DNA from: Kordiimonas marina
GTDB taxonomy: Bacteria > Pseudomonadota > Alphaproteobacteria > Sphingomonadales > Kordiimonadaceae
NCBI RefSeq assembly: GCF_023006325.1
Contig: NZ_JAINDF010000002.1
Span: 496,001-560,000, forward strand
Length of the DNA stretch: 64,000 bases
Reading direction: 5' to 3'
The notes below the pieces were generated by a model. That model was not told the origin of the DNA. It was given only the letters and a program-made list of their open reading frames with translations, and made no database searches. Shown here one piece after another: positions 1 to 8,094 of this stretch; position 1 is the first letter of the stretch; every line of letters begins with the position of its first letter. Made by a program: the position numbers and the translations under genes.

Positions 1-607
1 TGCGGGTGCGCACCTGGACCCGGCCCTTGGAATCGGTGGTGGTGTAGGTTTCGGTGCGTTTGTCCACATAATGGAAATGGTAGAGGCGGTATTCGAAGCT
101 GTGTTCTTCGCCCTCATAGCGGCCGTGCAGGATGGAGCGCATCTCCCGGCTATAGTTGCCATGGCGGAAGGCGTTGAACCGTGCACCCAGGGCCTGCGCT
201 TCGGATTTGGGATCGAAGCTTTCAGCCGTCAGCCCATAGTCGAACAGCGAGCTTTTATAGTGAAGCTGGTCAGAGAGGGCGGACAGCTTGCGCATGCCGG
301 AGGAGCGACCGACCAGCCAGACGATCAACAGGATGACAAGCACGGCGCCCGCGCCGATCAGATAGTCCTGGTTACGGGTGTAGGCGAACCACGCGGCCGC
401 GCCTGCGAGCGGAATGGCCGCCAGGAGCGCGAGACCGTCGACAAAGCGCCGGTCGAACTGGAGCGGCGAGCCGAAGGCCTCAAGGCGTTTGACACTTTTG
501 ACCAGGTCGTCGTCCGATTGTGCGCGGTTAGCCGCTTTGTCGAGAAGGGCGAGCGCTTGCTTCAGCCGGATATTATGATCCCGGCTCTCTATCATGCCAC
601 TGAACAT
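1..607 (-). CDS. Unrecognised membrane protein, truncated by window edge
   Basis: The reading frame starts at an ATG (607) preceded by GGGGGA and runs off the left edge, so about 202 N-terminal residues are seen. The first 50 residues are charged and helical. Two hydrophobic segments follow at about residues 58-76 and 84-101, and then a soluble part rich in aromatic and charged residues with YHFHY near the cut end. The layout recalls DUF3137-type membrane proteins, but this is only an impression. It lies 46 bases downstream of oxyR on the same strand. A plus-strand frame over the same DNA is judged a shadow. Confidence 0.65.
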   Translation of the reverse strand, partial: MFSGMIESRDHNIRLKQALALLDKAANRAQSDDDLVKSVKRLEAFGSPLQFDRRFVDGLALLAAIPLAGAAAWFAYTRNQDYLIGAGAVLVILLIVWLVGRSSGMRKLSALSDQLHYKSSLFDYGLTAESFDPKSEAQALGARFNAFRHGNYSREMRSILHGRYEGEEHSFEYRLYHFHYVDKRTETYTTTDSKGRVQVRTR

Positions 608-653
608 TATTCCCCCATCATGCAGGCGACCAGAGCCGCCTGTGTCGTCATCC

Positions 654-1550
654 TTAGTGATGCATTACTGACTTAATCACTTCCCCAAGCTTTTTAAAGG
701 TTTCGGCGCGCGGGTTGGTTTTGCGCCAGATCAGGCCGATGGTGCGCGTGGGCACGATATCCTTGAAGGTCACCACATCGACACCGGCGCCTTCGGCGAG
801 GCCCGCATCCACCGCCATGCCGGGCAGCAGCGTGATGCCGTGGCCCGCCGCGACCATCTGGATGATGGTGCCGAGGCTGGTGCCGGCCAGCGCGCGCGGG
901 GCACTGCGGCCAAGCAGGTGGCAGGCGGCGAGCGCATGGTCGCGCAGGCAGTGGCCTTCTTCCAGAAGCAGCAGCTTGTTTTCATCCAGCTCGGTGGATT
1001 TGACCGTCTCGGCCGGCGCCTGCCCGTGCGGGTAGGCCACCATGAACGGGTCATGGAACAGCGGCATCTCCACCACGTCACCGCAGGCGAACGGCAGCGC
1101 GAACAGCACCAGGTCCAGTTCCCCCACCCTGAGCTGGTCGCACAGCTCGGCCGATTTGTCCTCGCGCAGGTGCAGTTCCAGGTCCGGCAGTTCCGTGCGG
1201 ATCGCGGGCATGACCCTCGGCAGCAGGAAAGGCGCGATGGTCGGGATGATGCCAAGCCGGACAATGCCTTTCAGAGGGTCCTTGGCGGCTGAGGCCATGT
1301 CGGTCAGGTCGTCGACGTCATTGAGGATGGTCTGCGCGCGGCGGACGACCTCCTCGCCGAGAGCGGTGAACATCACGCTTCGTTTGGTGCGTTCCACCAG
1401 CTGGGCGCCCAGAAGGTTCTCCAGCTCCTGCAGCCCGGCCGACAGGGTCGATTGGGTCACGTGGCATTGGTCCGCGGCCTTGCCGAAATGCATGGTCTTA
1501 TGCAGCGCGACCAGATAGCGAAGCTGTTTCAGTGTCGGCGGGAAGCTCAT
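654..1550 (-). CDS. oxyR: LysR-family peroxide sensor OxyR
   Basis: This 298-residue protein is a LysR-type regulator: an N-terminal winged helix-turn-helix (about residues 5-65, with the VTQSTLSAGLQELE recognition region) followed by a substrate-binding-fold domain. It carries the OxyR hallmark GHCLRDHALAAC, with Cys201 and Cys210 nine residues apart as in the peroxide-reactive pair Cys199/Cys208 of E. coli OxyR. It should form an intramolecular disulfide on contact with hydrogen peroxide and activate catalase/peroxidase genes. No such target gene is adjacent. The 89 bases upstream are AT-rich and end where the prophage has inserted, so any regulatory sites further upstream have been moved 37 kb away. 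Confidence 0.88.
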   Translation of the reverse strand: MSFPPTLKQLRYLVALHKTMHFGKAADQCHVTQSTLSAGLQELENLLGAQLVERTKRSVMFTALGEEVVRRAQTILNDVDDLTDMASAAKDPLKGIVRLGIIPTIAPFLLPRVMPAIRTELPDLELHLREDKSAELCDQLRVGELDLVLFALPFACGDVVEMPLFHDPFMVAYPHGQAPAETVKSTELDENKLLLLEEGHCLRDHALAACHLLGRSAPRALAGTSLGTIIQMVAAGHGITLLPGMAVDAGLAEGAGVDVVTFKDIVPTRTIGLIWRKTNPRAETFKKLGEVIKSVMHH

Positions 1551-1634
1551 CGAACCATCCGATTACAATTATGATTTATATGCGTTGGATCGATTATAGC
1601 TGAGGCGGCATCTTAGGCAACGGCAAAGATATCG

Positions 1635-1639
1635 ATGAT
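1635..1639. repeat. Target-site duplication, left copy (ATGAT)
   Basis: ATGAT directly precedes the outermost TGT of the prophage. The same five bases follow the outermost ACA at 38745-38747. ATGAT fits the N-Y-(G/C)-R-N target preference known for Mu transposition, which makes 5-bp duplications. Confidence 0.75.
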
Positions 1640-1810
1640 TGTAGCGCGCCGATCGAATTTATAGCTGCGGACAATTAAACCTATAGCAAAATAATTTGCT
1701 CATCCTATTCGCTCTGAGAGCCTTCTGAAGCATATCTGAGAAGCTCTTAGGCTTCCCCTCTCTGATCAAATCATTTAGCCTCAGCCCGCATCACGATAAC
1801 GGGGAACGAC

Positions 1811-2260
1811 ATGTCAGAGAAAATCAAAAAGCTACTCGCGGAAGCCGCTTCACCGCGGCAGGCACAACAGGTCGCTTATAAGCCCGGCTTCCTCGACCGC
1901 TATATGAATATCTATATCATGGCCATCATGCTCGGCACCGGCATCGGCATGGGCATCGCAGGCGATCACCTTTATGCCAACTCCCTGGAGAGAAAGCCGG
2001 CGCCAACGTCTCAGGTACAGAAGATCGAGCTGGGCATCCGCAATGTCCACGATGCCTTCGGATATGATCCTGATAAAGTAACCATCGCGCTCCTGAAGCA
2101 TATTAACGAACCCACCATGCTTGACATCAAGGTCAGAGACCTGGAGCCCGCCGCAGTGTTCATCAATGACCTGTATCTCAGCGGAAAGCGCTATGACCTC
2201 ATGCCAGGTAATGATGATTGCGAACGGGTGCCTGGAACGGTCGTCTGCAAACCACAATAG
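1811..2260 (+). CDS. Unrecognised single-pass membrane protein, prophage cargo
   Basis: A 149-residue protein preceded by GGGGAA. It has a charged cytoplasmic N-terminus, one hydrophobic segment at about residues 33-50 (rich in Met, Ile and Gly), and a soluble C-terminal part of about 95 residues that would lie in the periplasm. That part ends with two cysteines (Cys137 and Cys146) that could form a disulfide. It is the outermost gene at the right end of the prophage and runs against the late operon, converging with the tail gene D homologue 12 bases away. The position is typical of cargo expressed from the lysogen, for example exclusion or envelope proteins. No family was recognised. Confidence 0.7.
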   Translation: MSEKIKKLLAEAASPRQAQQVAYKPGFLDRYMNIYIMAIMLGTGIGMGIAGDHLYANSLERKPAPTSQVQKIELGIRNVHDAFGYDPDKVTIALLKHINEPTMLDIKVRDLEPAAVFINDLYLSGKRYDLMPGNDDCERVPGTVVCKPQ

Positions 2261-2272
2261 ACATCTGGATCA

Positions 2273-3241
2273 TCAGTCCTTCAACTCTGCCTCGATGCGG
2301 GTGCTGAAGCCTTGGGTCTTGGTCAGGCGGTGCATCACCTTCGAGGCTACCCAGCTCCCATCAACGCCGTCCTGGAACTCGCTCAGCTGAAGCGGTGTCT
2401 CTGCAAAAATATCGGTGCGCCCTGGTAGGGAAAGCGAAAGCTTGCCCTTGCCCCGGGCATAGCGGTGGTAACGGCTGCGAGCGGCCCTGGTAGCCTGATC
2501 CTGGTCTGGGTATGTCCTCCGGATCAGCTGGTTCGGAGAGCCTGAGCCCACAGTGACCGTTTTCAGCTGCGCCGCCTTCAAGTCCTGGAACTGGGCCGAG
2601 ACAGACTTATAGAGGAACCTATCCTTGAGCGTCGCCCGCCACTTGCTTACCTGTTTCGGGGTCAAGGCCACAGTCGGCAGTTTCTGGCCGCTGGCGGCCT
2701 TTTCATCGCCTCGGGTTACAAACACCAGGCGTTGGTGCGTCGGCTTAGCGACGGCATCGAGGTCGACAGCCAAGCGGGTCAGAAGATGCAGGTCGGATTC
2801 CGCAGTCTGGTCGATATGATCGAAATGAGTAGCCTTGAGGTCAGCCCCCACCACTGGCGTCAGGCTATGCTCGGCTGCAATTTGCGTTACCAGGTCGCCA
2901 AGGGTGATGTTGTCGAATGACCGGCTTTTTGTCTCCTTCAGACTAGCTTTCATATTGGCGGCGTGCGCCTTAACAGTCAGCGTGCGGGGCGGTCCGGCCG
3001 TGATCAGCTCGTCAACCGTATAGATGCCCACCTTCTTCAGCTTGGCATCATAGCCAAGCCACAAGGTCAGCTCCGCGCCGGTCCTGGGCAGCTTTAATTT
3101 GCCTTCAGGGTCAGTGACCGTGATAGTCACTTCATCGCTGTCATACCCGGCATTGTCGATGACATCGATCGACACCAGTCGCTTGGAAAATATGCCTGTA
3201 AGGTTGTTTCCATCGATTTCGATACGATATGAAGGGTTCAT
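2273..3241 (-). CDS. P2 gpD-like tail/baseplate hub protein
   Basis: At 322 residues this has the length and placement of the P2 late control gene D family, whose members form the baseplate hub around the spike (VgrG/gp27-like fold). Seen here: the N-terminal MNPSYRIEIDGNNLT strand, a YTVDEL segment and the DNITLGDLVTQIAAEHSL segment common in this family. It is the last structural gene of the phage and follows gpX and gpU homologues. Its start at 3241 lies 24 bases from the start of the opposite-strand lipoprotein gene that separates it from gpX. Confidence 0.85.
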   Translation of the reverse strand: MNPSYRIEIDGNNLTGIFSKRLVSIDVIDNAGYDSDEVTITVTDPEGKLKLPRTGAELTLWLGYDAKLKKVGIYTVDELITAGPPRTLTVKAHAANMKASLKETKSRSFDNITLGDLVTQIAAEHSLTPVVGADLKATHFDHIDQTAESDLHLLTRLAVDLDAVAKPTHQRLVFVTRGDEKAASGQKLPTVALTPKQVSKWRATLKDRFLYKSVSAQFQDLKAAQLKTVTVGSGSPNQLIRRTYPDQDQATRAARSRYHRYARGKGKLSLSLPGRTDIFAETPLQLSEFQDGVDGSWVASKVMHRLTKTQGFSTRIEAELKD

Positions 3242-3264
3242 GAGATCACCGCGGGGAGGACGTT

Positions 3265-3648
3265 ATGAAACTGACCACAAAGACAATGGGGCTGGCGCTG
3301 TCCGTCCTGGCTACGGCCATGCTGACAGCCTGTGGCAGTTCCCATGAACCGAAATATGTCTGGATGGCCAAGTCCGATCTGAAGCTTTTCTACCATGCTC
3401 GTATTTATCAGGGCAGCGACGAACCTTGTGAGACGGCACAGCTTGATGGAAAGTGGTACATCAATTGTGGCGGTGAACCTGGCCGGATCGGCGGGCTTTA
3501 CTACATCGAACCCAAGGGCGACATGGCCTATGTGGCCTATAGCCTGAATGGCACGGCGGGTACGCATCAACTTCGGGCAGGGCGAGAGCCAGTGAAGCTT
3601 CCCAAAGCGATCGACCTGGCGCCAATCGTCTCCCTGTTCAAGCATTAA
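3265..3648 (+). CDS. Small lipoprotein inserted in the tail operon (moron)
   Basis: A 127-residue protein with a signal peptide (MKLTTKTMGLALSVLATAML) and lipobox LTAC, giving a lipid-modified Cys23. The mature part has further cysteines at about residues 57 and 70 that could pair. A strong GGGGAGG ribosome site precedes the ATG. The gene lies on the plus strand exactly between the D and X tail genes and overlaps the X stop by 4 bases. A TTGTTT-18-TATGAA sequence upstream is a weak candidate promoter. Small lipoproteins in this setting often block superinfection or act in lysogenic conversion. That is inference, as the family was not recognised. Confidence 0.85.
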   Translation: MKLTTKTMGLALSVLATAMLTACGSSHEPKYVWMAKSDLKLFYHARIYQGSDEPCETAQLDGKWYINCGGEPGRIGGLYYIEPKGDMAYVAYSLNGTAGTHQLRAGREPVKLPKAIDLAPIVSLFKH

Positions 3649-3848
3649 TCCCATAGCGACACCTGCTGCACTTCATTATTGGCAACCTCAGGCAGCTCGA
3701 TATCGATACCGGCCGGGAAAACCGGACCAAGGTCACGGATACCCGGGTTAGCCTCCAGAACCGCTTCGACGGTGCCATCTGTCCGGCCATAATAGGCGTA
3801 GCAGATAAGGTCGACCTGGTCGCCTTCCGATGTTCTATAGGTGGCCAT
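3645..3848 (-). CDS. Tail protein X (P2 gpX-like, LysM-like)
   Basis: A 67-residue protein of the usual gpX size. It has the LysM-like pattern seen in this family: an N-terminal DQVDLI-type segment, YYG, LEANPGI and a PAGIDIELPE end. In P2, gpX is a small tail assembly protein encoded with U and D. It overlaps the start of gpU by one base, and the next late gene downstream is D beyond the inserted lipoprotein gene. Confidence 0.85.
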   Translation of the reverse strand: MATYRTSEGDQVDLICYAYYGRTDGTVEAVLEANPGIRDLGPVFPAGIDIELPEVANNEVQQVSLWD

Positions 3849-4240
3849 CAGCTGCTCCCGTAATATTCGAACTTACCCGTGAATTCGACCTTGGCAGGCG
3901 CGCCGTTGGCGATCAGCTTTGTATGCCGCTCAGTCACATTCAGAAGCACCCACTTGCCATACACATTCCCACGACCATCCGTCAGGATTGCCGGCTTACC
4001 CTTGCCGCCCTGCGCCCTTAGCGCCTCAATATTCTTCGGTCCGCCCCGGAAGGATGTATAGAGCGTTCCTTGGATGGTAATGGTATCACTGGCCAAGCCC
4101 ATGAACTGGCGATCGTTTGGTTGCCCCACCAGTGGCTGCATAGCCCACTGAAATGCCGTCGATCGTGATAGCTCCTGGTATGCCCCCCAAGCTACCTCGA
4201 AGCGGAAGTCACCCCATGTCATCAAAACACCGTCTGCCAT
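3848..4240 (-). CDS. Tail protein U (P2 gpU-like)
   Basis: A 130-residue protein matching the gpU family in length and pattern: an N-terminal MTWGDFRFEV segment, a central DTITIQGTLYTSFRGG segment, and a VYGKWVLLNV segment close to the C-terminus. In P2, gpU is needed for tail completion. It starts 4 bases after the tape measure stop and overlaps gpX by one base. Confidence 0.85.
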   Translation of the reverse strand: MADGVLMTWGDFRFEVAWGAYQELSRSTAFQWAMQPLVGQPNDRQFMGLASDTITIQGTLYTSFRGGPKNIEALRAQGGKGKPAILTDGRGNVYGKWVLLNVTERHTKLIANGAPAKVEFTGKFEYYGSS

Positions 4241-4243
4241 AAC

Positions 4244-6952
4244 CTACTCCACCTCATGCAGGGCATTGCCCCAGCTCGCTTCAAGCTTTATCTTCACCTC
4301 ATCTGCCAGTTCGTTCACATCGACGCCTGGCGCAGCATTCACCTGAATGGTCACCCCACCCATATTGACCGTAACCGGTCGAGCCATCTGAACCTGTCCC
4401 TGCTGTTGAGAGGCTGTAGCCCGCGGTGCCACAGCTGTTACGCTGATTGCCGGTTTCGCCTCGGCAGGTTGCACGGAGACTGCAGGCGCAGCTGGAGCCA
4501 CCTGGATATTCACCGAGGGTGACTGGATAGCCTGCGGTACTTTCTGGGCCTGAGAAACAGGGTTCCCTGCCGTTTGATTTGGGGTAGCCACAGCTGCAGG
4601 GACCTGGTGGGCCACAGCTGGTTGGGGTTGCCCCTTCGCCACTGCCGGCACGGCAACGGTACCGGCAATAACGGCTGCACCGGCCACTTGCTTCAGCTTG
4701 CCCTTGGCCTGTTTTATCGTGGCCCCGATTTCAAGCTTTTTCGTACCACCGCCGAACCAGGAGCGGATTTTCTCGAACACCTTTCCTACCTTGTTCCAAG
4801 CCGTCATCACCCAGCCCAGGAACTTGTCCCAAATCGGCTTGATCGGCTTCCAAATGGTTTGGAAGAAGCCCTTGACCTTGTCCCAGTTGGTAATCACCAG
4901 CCCGGCCGCCAAGGCGATGCCCCCGACGATCAGACCGATCGGGTTGGTCATGACGGCGACAGATAGCGCACGAAAGCCCGTCACCACCATGGGGATCACA
5001 CGACCGGCAAGACCCGTCAGCCCGCTCACCACGCTGCCAATGATGCCCCCGGCAGACATAAGGCGCATCCGGGCAGCCGTGATCAGCGCCACCGTGTTCC
5101 ATTCCATCATCTGGATGCGGAGCCCGATCCAGGCGAGCTGCGCGCCTGCGACGATCGCGCGGCCGGTTGCGAAAGCACCGGTGACGAAGGTCCAGGCATA
5201 TCCTGTTGCCAGGGTCGTTATCTTAAGGGCGGCAAGGCCAACGGTCAGGCCAACAACAGCCGTAGTGACAGTCTGGTGCTCCTGGGCGAAATGGCTAAAG
5301 GCCATGACGCCGGCGCCTACCACAGTCAGGACCTGGTTAAGTGGCGGCAAGAGCACATTCCCCAGCTCAATAGCGAGATCAGATACCTTGTTGCTGAAAA
5401 GCTTGGTCTGGTTAGCGGCTGTGTCGGCGGCCGTTCTGTATTCCTTCTGCACGGCGCCGGCATATTTGGTCTTGTCGCTGATCATGCCGATCGCTTTTTG
5501 GTAGGTATCAAGGCCACCCACCAGCTTGGCAACATCATCGGAATATTCTAGCCCGAACAGATTAAGCAGCACGCCCTGGACATCCTCAGCGCCCTTGACG
5601 CTTTTCAGAAACTCTACCAGTGCGCCCTGAGCATCGTTATGAATGGCATCTTTCAGGTCAGTCGCCGTCCAGCCGATTTCATTCAGGGCCTTCTTAAACT
5701 GGTCCGTCTGCCGGTCGGCCGTTGCCAGGCGGTTCAGCATACCATTGATCGCGTTTGACGCCACGGATGGCGGCGTCTTCAGCTGCAGGAAGGCTGCACC
5801 CAGTGCGCCGACTTGCTGGCCGCTGAGCCCGAACAGCTTACCGGTGCTGCCGGCACGGTTGGCAACGTTCAGGATATCCCGGGCGAAGGCATCCATGTTG
5901 TTGCTCATATAGTTATAGCTGTCAGCCAGTAGGACCACGTCTTTCTGGTTCAGGTGAAAGATATTCCGCAGGCCCGTCACTGCCTTACCGGCTTCCCCGG
6001 CTGCCATATCCCAGGCAACGCCAATCTGTGCGGCATCATGGGTAAAGCCCGCCAGTTCACCCCGTGGAATGCCAGCCTGGCCCGCCGCAGCCGTGATCTC
6101 TGCCAGGCCTGATGCTGCCATGGGTACATCTTCAGTGGCCATCTTGCGGATGGCTCGGCCCAGCTGAACAAATTGTTTCTGATTATCGAAATTGACCGTC
6201 TTCTTAACGCCAACCATAGCGCTCTCGAAGTTCATCGCTTGTTTGACCGGTCCGGCGATCGCGGCCGCCAACGCCGCAGCATCGAGCATCTGTGCCCGAT
6301 ATCCAGCCCGGGCAGCGATAATGGCCTTACGGTCCGACATCGCCCTGGAGACGGCCATCTGCTTGCCTCGGAGCATATCGAGCGTGCGGCCGAGCTGGAC
6401 CTGCTGCCCGCGCAAATCACGGGTGGATTGCCCGGCGGCATCCATAGCACTTCGAGCCTGCTGCAGGGCCAGGCGCTGGTCATTATATTGCTGCTTCAGT
6501 TGGCCAGCTTCACGCTTGGCATTCTCGAAGGCCCTGCGCTGCTTAACGGCTTCTTCCTGGCTGCTTTTGAGTTCCTTAGAGAGGTCTTTAACGGCTTTCT
6601 GAGCAGCGCGATATTCGGTGCCCTTCAGCTTGTGTTCCTGAGCAGACAAGGATGTCAGCGCGACCTTTGCCTCCTGCAGGGCCTTGCGCTTGCTCTCGAC
6701 CGTGCTTTCCGCAGCCTTCAGTGTGCGAGCGTAGCCGGCAGTGGACTGTCGCGCCTGATCCATCGCCCGGCCGGTATTGACGGTCTCGCGCTTCAGGCCG
6801 ACAAAGCGGTCGATATTGCCCTGCTTATGCTCGATCGCGGAAACGGCATCGCCAACGCGGTTGATTTGGGCTACACTCTGCCCGATCGTGGTTTGAAAGC
6901 CCGCTGATAGAGCGGCACCCAAAACGATAGAAAGGCCTAGTGTCTTGTCCAT
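4244..6952 (-). CDS. Tail tape measure protein (TP901 type)
   Basis: At 902 residues this is the largest tail protein and should set tail length. Residues about 90-205 are a long charged coiled coil. A region from about 260 to 520 resembles the TP901 core domain (SYNYMSNNMDAFARDILNVA, LFGLSGQQVGALGAAF). Several hydrophobic stretches lie at about 550-690, and a low-complexity Ala/Pro/Gln part at about 750-860. It follows the E/E' chaperone genes as in P2 and lambda-like tail operons. Its start overlaps the start of a small plus-strand frame. Confidence 0.92.
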   Translation of the reverse strand: MDKTLGLSIVLGAALSAGFQTTIGQSVAQINRVGDAVSAIEHKQGNIDRFVGLKRETVNTGRAMDQARQSTAGYARTLKAAESTVESKRKALQEAKVALTSLSAQEHKLKGTEYRAAQKAVKDLSKELKSSQEEAVKQRRAFENAKREAGQLKQQYNDQRLALQQARSAMDAAGQSTRDLRGQQVQLGRTLDMLRGKQMAVSRAMSDRKAIIAARAGYRAQMLDAAALAAAIAGPVKQAMNFESAMVGVKKTVNFDNQKQFVQLGRAIRKMATEDVPMAASGLAEITAAAGQAGIPRGELAGFTHDAAQIGVAWDMAAGEAGKAVTGLRNIFHLNQKDVVLLADSYNYMSNNMDAFARDILNVANRAGSTGKLFGLSGQQVGALGAAFLQLKTPPSVASNAINGMLNRLATADRQTDQFKKALNEIGWTATDLKDAIHNDAQGALVEFLKSVKGAEDVQGVLLNLFGLEYSDDVAKLVGGLDTYQKAIGMISDKTKYAGAVQKEYRTAADTAANQTKLFSNKVSDLAIELGNVLLPPLNQVLTVVGAGVMAFSHFAQEHQTVTTAVVGLTVGLAALKITTLATGYAWTFVTGAFATGRAIVAGAQLAWIGLRIQMMEWNTVALITAARMRLMSAGGIIGSVVSGLTGLAGRVIPMVVTGFRALSVAVMTNPIGLIVGGIALAAGLVITNWDKVKGFFQTIWKPIKPIWDKFLGWVMTAWNKVGKVFEKIRSWFGGGTKKLEIGATIKQAKGKLKQVAGAAVIAGTVAVPAVAKGQPQPAVAHQVPAAVATPNQTAGNPVSQAQKVPQAIQSPSVNIQVAPAAPAVSVQPAEAKPAISVTAVAPRATASQQQGQVQMARPVTVNMGGVTIQVNAAPGVDVNELADEVKIKLEASWGNALHEVE

Positions 6953-7166
6953 GAGGTTAACTCTTCAAATCCTCTTGTTTACCGTCCTTTTGGGCGGCGC
7001 TTTCGTATGGGCTTCGATCTATGGCGACAACCACCTGGGCCTGTTCTGGCTTGGCCTGATCTTTGGTGGCCTGGTATGGAAGGGCGCCGGTCTTATCGCC
7101 GGCTTCATCCTGCCTTCAGGACGCCCGCCTCAATCCCCGCGGCCGTCCACTCCCCTATCTCGTTGA
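6951..7166 (+). CDS. Possible small membrane protein opposite the E'-T junction
   Basis: A plus-strand frame with an ATG at 6951 encodes about 71 residues with two clear hydrophobic segments (LTLQILLFTVLLGGAFVW and LGLFWLGLIFGGLVWKGAGL) and a Pro/Ser-rich tail. It fills the 150-base gap between E' and the tape measure gene and overlaps both. The ribosome site (AAAGG, about 13 bases upstream) is weak. It could be another cargo or holin-like gene, or a chance frame in DNA whose minus strand is not coding. Confidence 0.35.
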   Translation: MRLTLQILLFTVLLGGAFVWASIYGDNHLGLFWLGLIFGGLVWKGAGLIAGFILPSGRPPQSPRPSTPLSR

Positions 7167-7511
7167 CAGTCATGTCGAGCCAAGGCTCTATGCCCCCGCC
7201 CAGCGCCCCGGCGAGAGCCATGATTGTCTGCCTCAGGGCTTTGGGTCCTGCTCTCCGCTAGCCGTGCTGGCCTTGATGAGGGCTTCCTGTGCCCGCTGAT
7301 AGTCAGGCATCCCCAGGTTCATAATGACCTCGGGGTCGACCTCGCACAGGTTCGCGATCATATGGGCTTCCTGGGCGGCCGGGTTGGCGTGCAGGTGACC
7401 GACGAGAACCTGGTCCCGCGCAACCATACGGCGGCGCATCTTCAGTTCAGAATACTTGACCTGGTCAACAGTGACCGGCTCAGAAAGCTTGATGGTAATC
7501 TTGTCACTCAT
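7105..7511 (-). CDS. Tail assembly chaperone E+E' fusion by -1 frameshift
   Basis: The E frame (7233-7511, stop at 7233-7235) contains C CCA AAG just before its stop, a canonical X XXY YYZ slip heptamer. A -1 shift there continues without a stop through ALRQTIM and then a 38-residue E' part that holds PWLDMTVNEIGEW, ending at 7105. P2 makes gpE+E' in the same way at the same place, directly upstream of the tape measure gene. E' also has its own in-frame ATG at 7221, but no convincing ribosome site. The fusion would be about 135 residues. Confidence 0.75.
7233..7511 (-). CDS. Tail assembly chaperone E (P2 gpE-like)
   Basis: The unshifted product has 92 residues: DKITIKLSEPVTVDQVKYSELKMRR at the start matches gpE-like proteins, which bind the tape measure protein before the tube polymerises. 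The rest is helical and acidic. It lies between the tail tube gene and the tape measure gene. The sequence ASGEQDPKP at the end covers the slip site. Confidence 0.85.
   Translation of the reverse strand: MSDKITIKLSEPVTVDQVKYSELKMRRRMVARDQVLVGHLHANPAAQEAHMIANLCEVDPEVIMNLGMPDYQRAQEALIKASTASGEQDPKP
7239..7245 (-). promoter_or_regulatory. -1 ribosomal frameshift site CCCAAAG
   Basis: In the E frame the codons read GAC CCA AAG CCC TGA, so CCCAAAG is in the right phase for tandem slippage of P- and A-site tRNAs to CCC AAA. The stop codon lies one codon downstream. No strong pseudoknot was identified by eye. Confidence 0.75.
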
Positions 7512-7554
7512 GATGTTTCACCTCATAGGGGTTAAGGGTAAGGTGGCGGCCAGG

Positions 7555-8064
7555 TTATGCCTGGCCGATCGCTTGATTGATTGCGGCGTTCTGGTCGACA
7601 CCATTGATCTTGCGGGTGCCGGCGATAATGTCGATTTCGACAATCACCTTGCCGTCGATCGTTTCCTTGTAGTGCCGGCAATTCAGGGTGAACTTGACCG
7701 GCCCTTTAGCCCCCGCCTTCAGGGTCGGACCATCGACCTTCTTCAGGATACCTTCGCCTTCATACTCGCACTTGCGCACACTGCCATCAGGTGCCTGTTC
7801 GGCCCCTACCAGGCGGATGCCGGCACTAGCGCCATTAGCCAGGCCAAAATATTCGAGAACACCAGGTTCACGGCCAGACATGGTGACTTCCATGTCCATC
7901 TTGTCCATGCCCTGGTCGATCTCCATATCACCACCCATACCAGCCCCGCGGTAGTCCTCGGTCTTGATGGCCAGGTCAGGCACTTTCGCTTCATCAGCGA
8001 TGCCCGCGTAACCAACACCTTTCACAAAGGCGTTGAAGTTTTTAAGGATATGTGGCTGAGCCAT
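7555..8064 (-). CDS. Major tail tube protein (P2 FII-like)
   Basis: A 169-residue protein beginning MAQPHILKNFNAFVKGVGY, a typical FII start, with the MEIDQGMDKMDMEVTMSG segment found in the family. It forms the inner tube of a contractile tail. It follows the sheath gene by 30 bases and precedes the chaperone genes, as in P2. Confidence 0.92.
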   Translation of the reverse strand: MAQPHILKNFNAFVKGVGYAGIADEAKVPDLAIKTEDYRGAGMGGDMEIDQGMDKMDMEVTMSGREPGVLEYFGLANGASAGIRLVGAEQAPDGSVRKCEYEGEGILKKVDGPTLKAGAKGPVKFTLNCRHYKETIDGKVIVEIDIIAGTRKINGVDQNAAINQAIGQA

Positions 8065-8094
8065 TTTCTAGTCCTTCCTTGTCCCGCCTGAAGC

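Noticed and set aside
71-676. Plus-strand frame of 201 codons at the left edge
   Set aside because: The minus strand of the same DNA encodes a convincing membrane protein with a good start; the plus frame has no recognisable features.
1551-1639. OxyR binding site (ATAG-N7-CTAT pattern) upstream of oxyR
   Set aside because: AT-rich sequence with isolated TATAG elements is present, but the spacing does not fit a full site.
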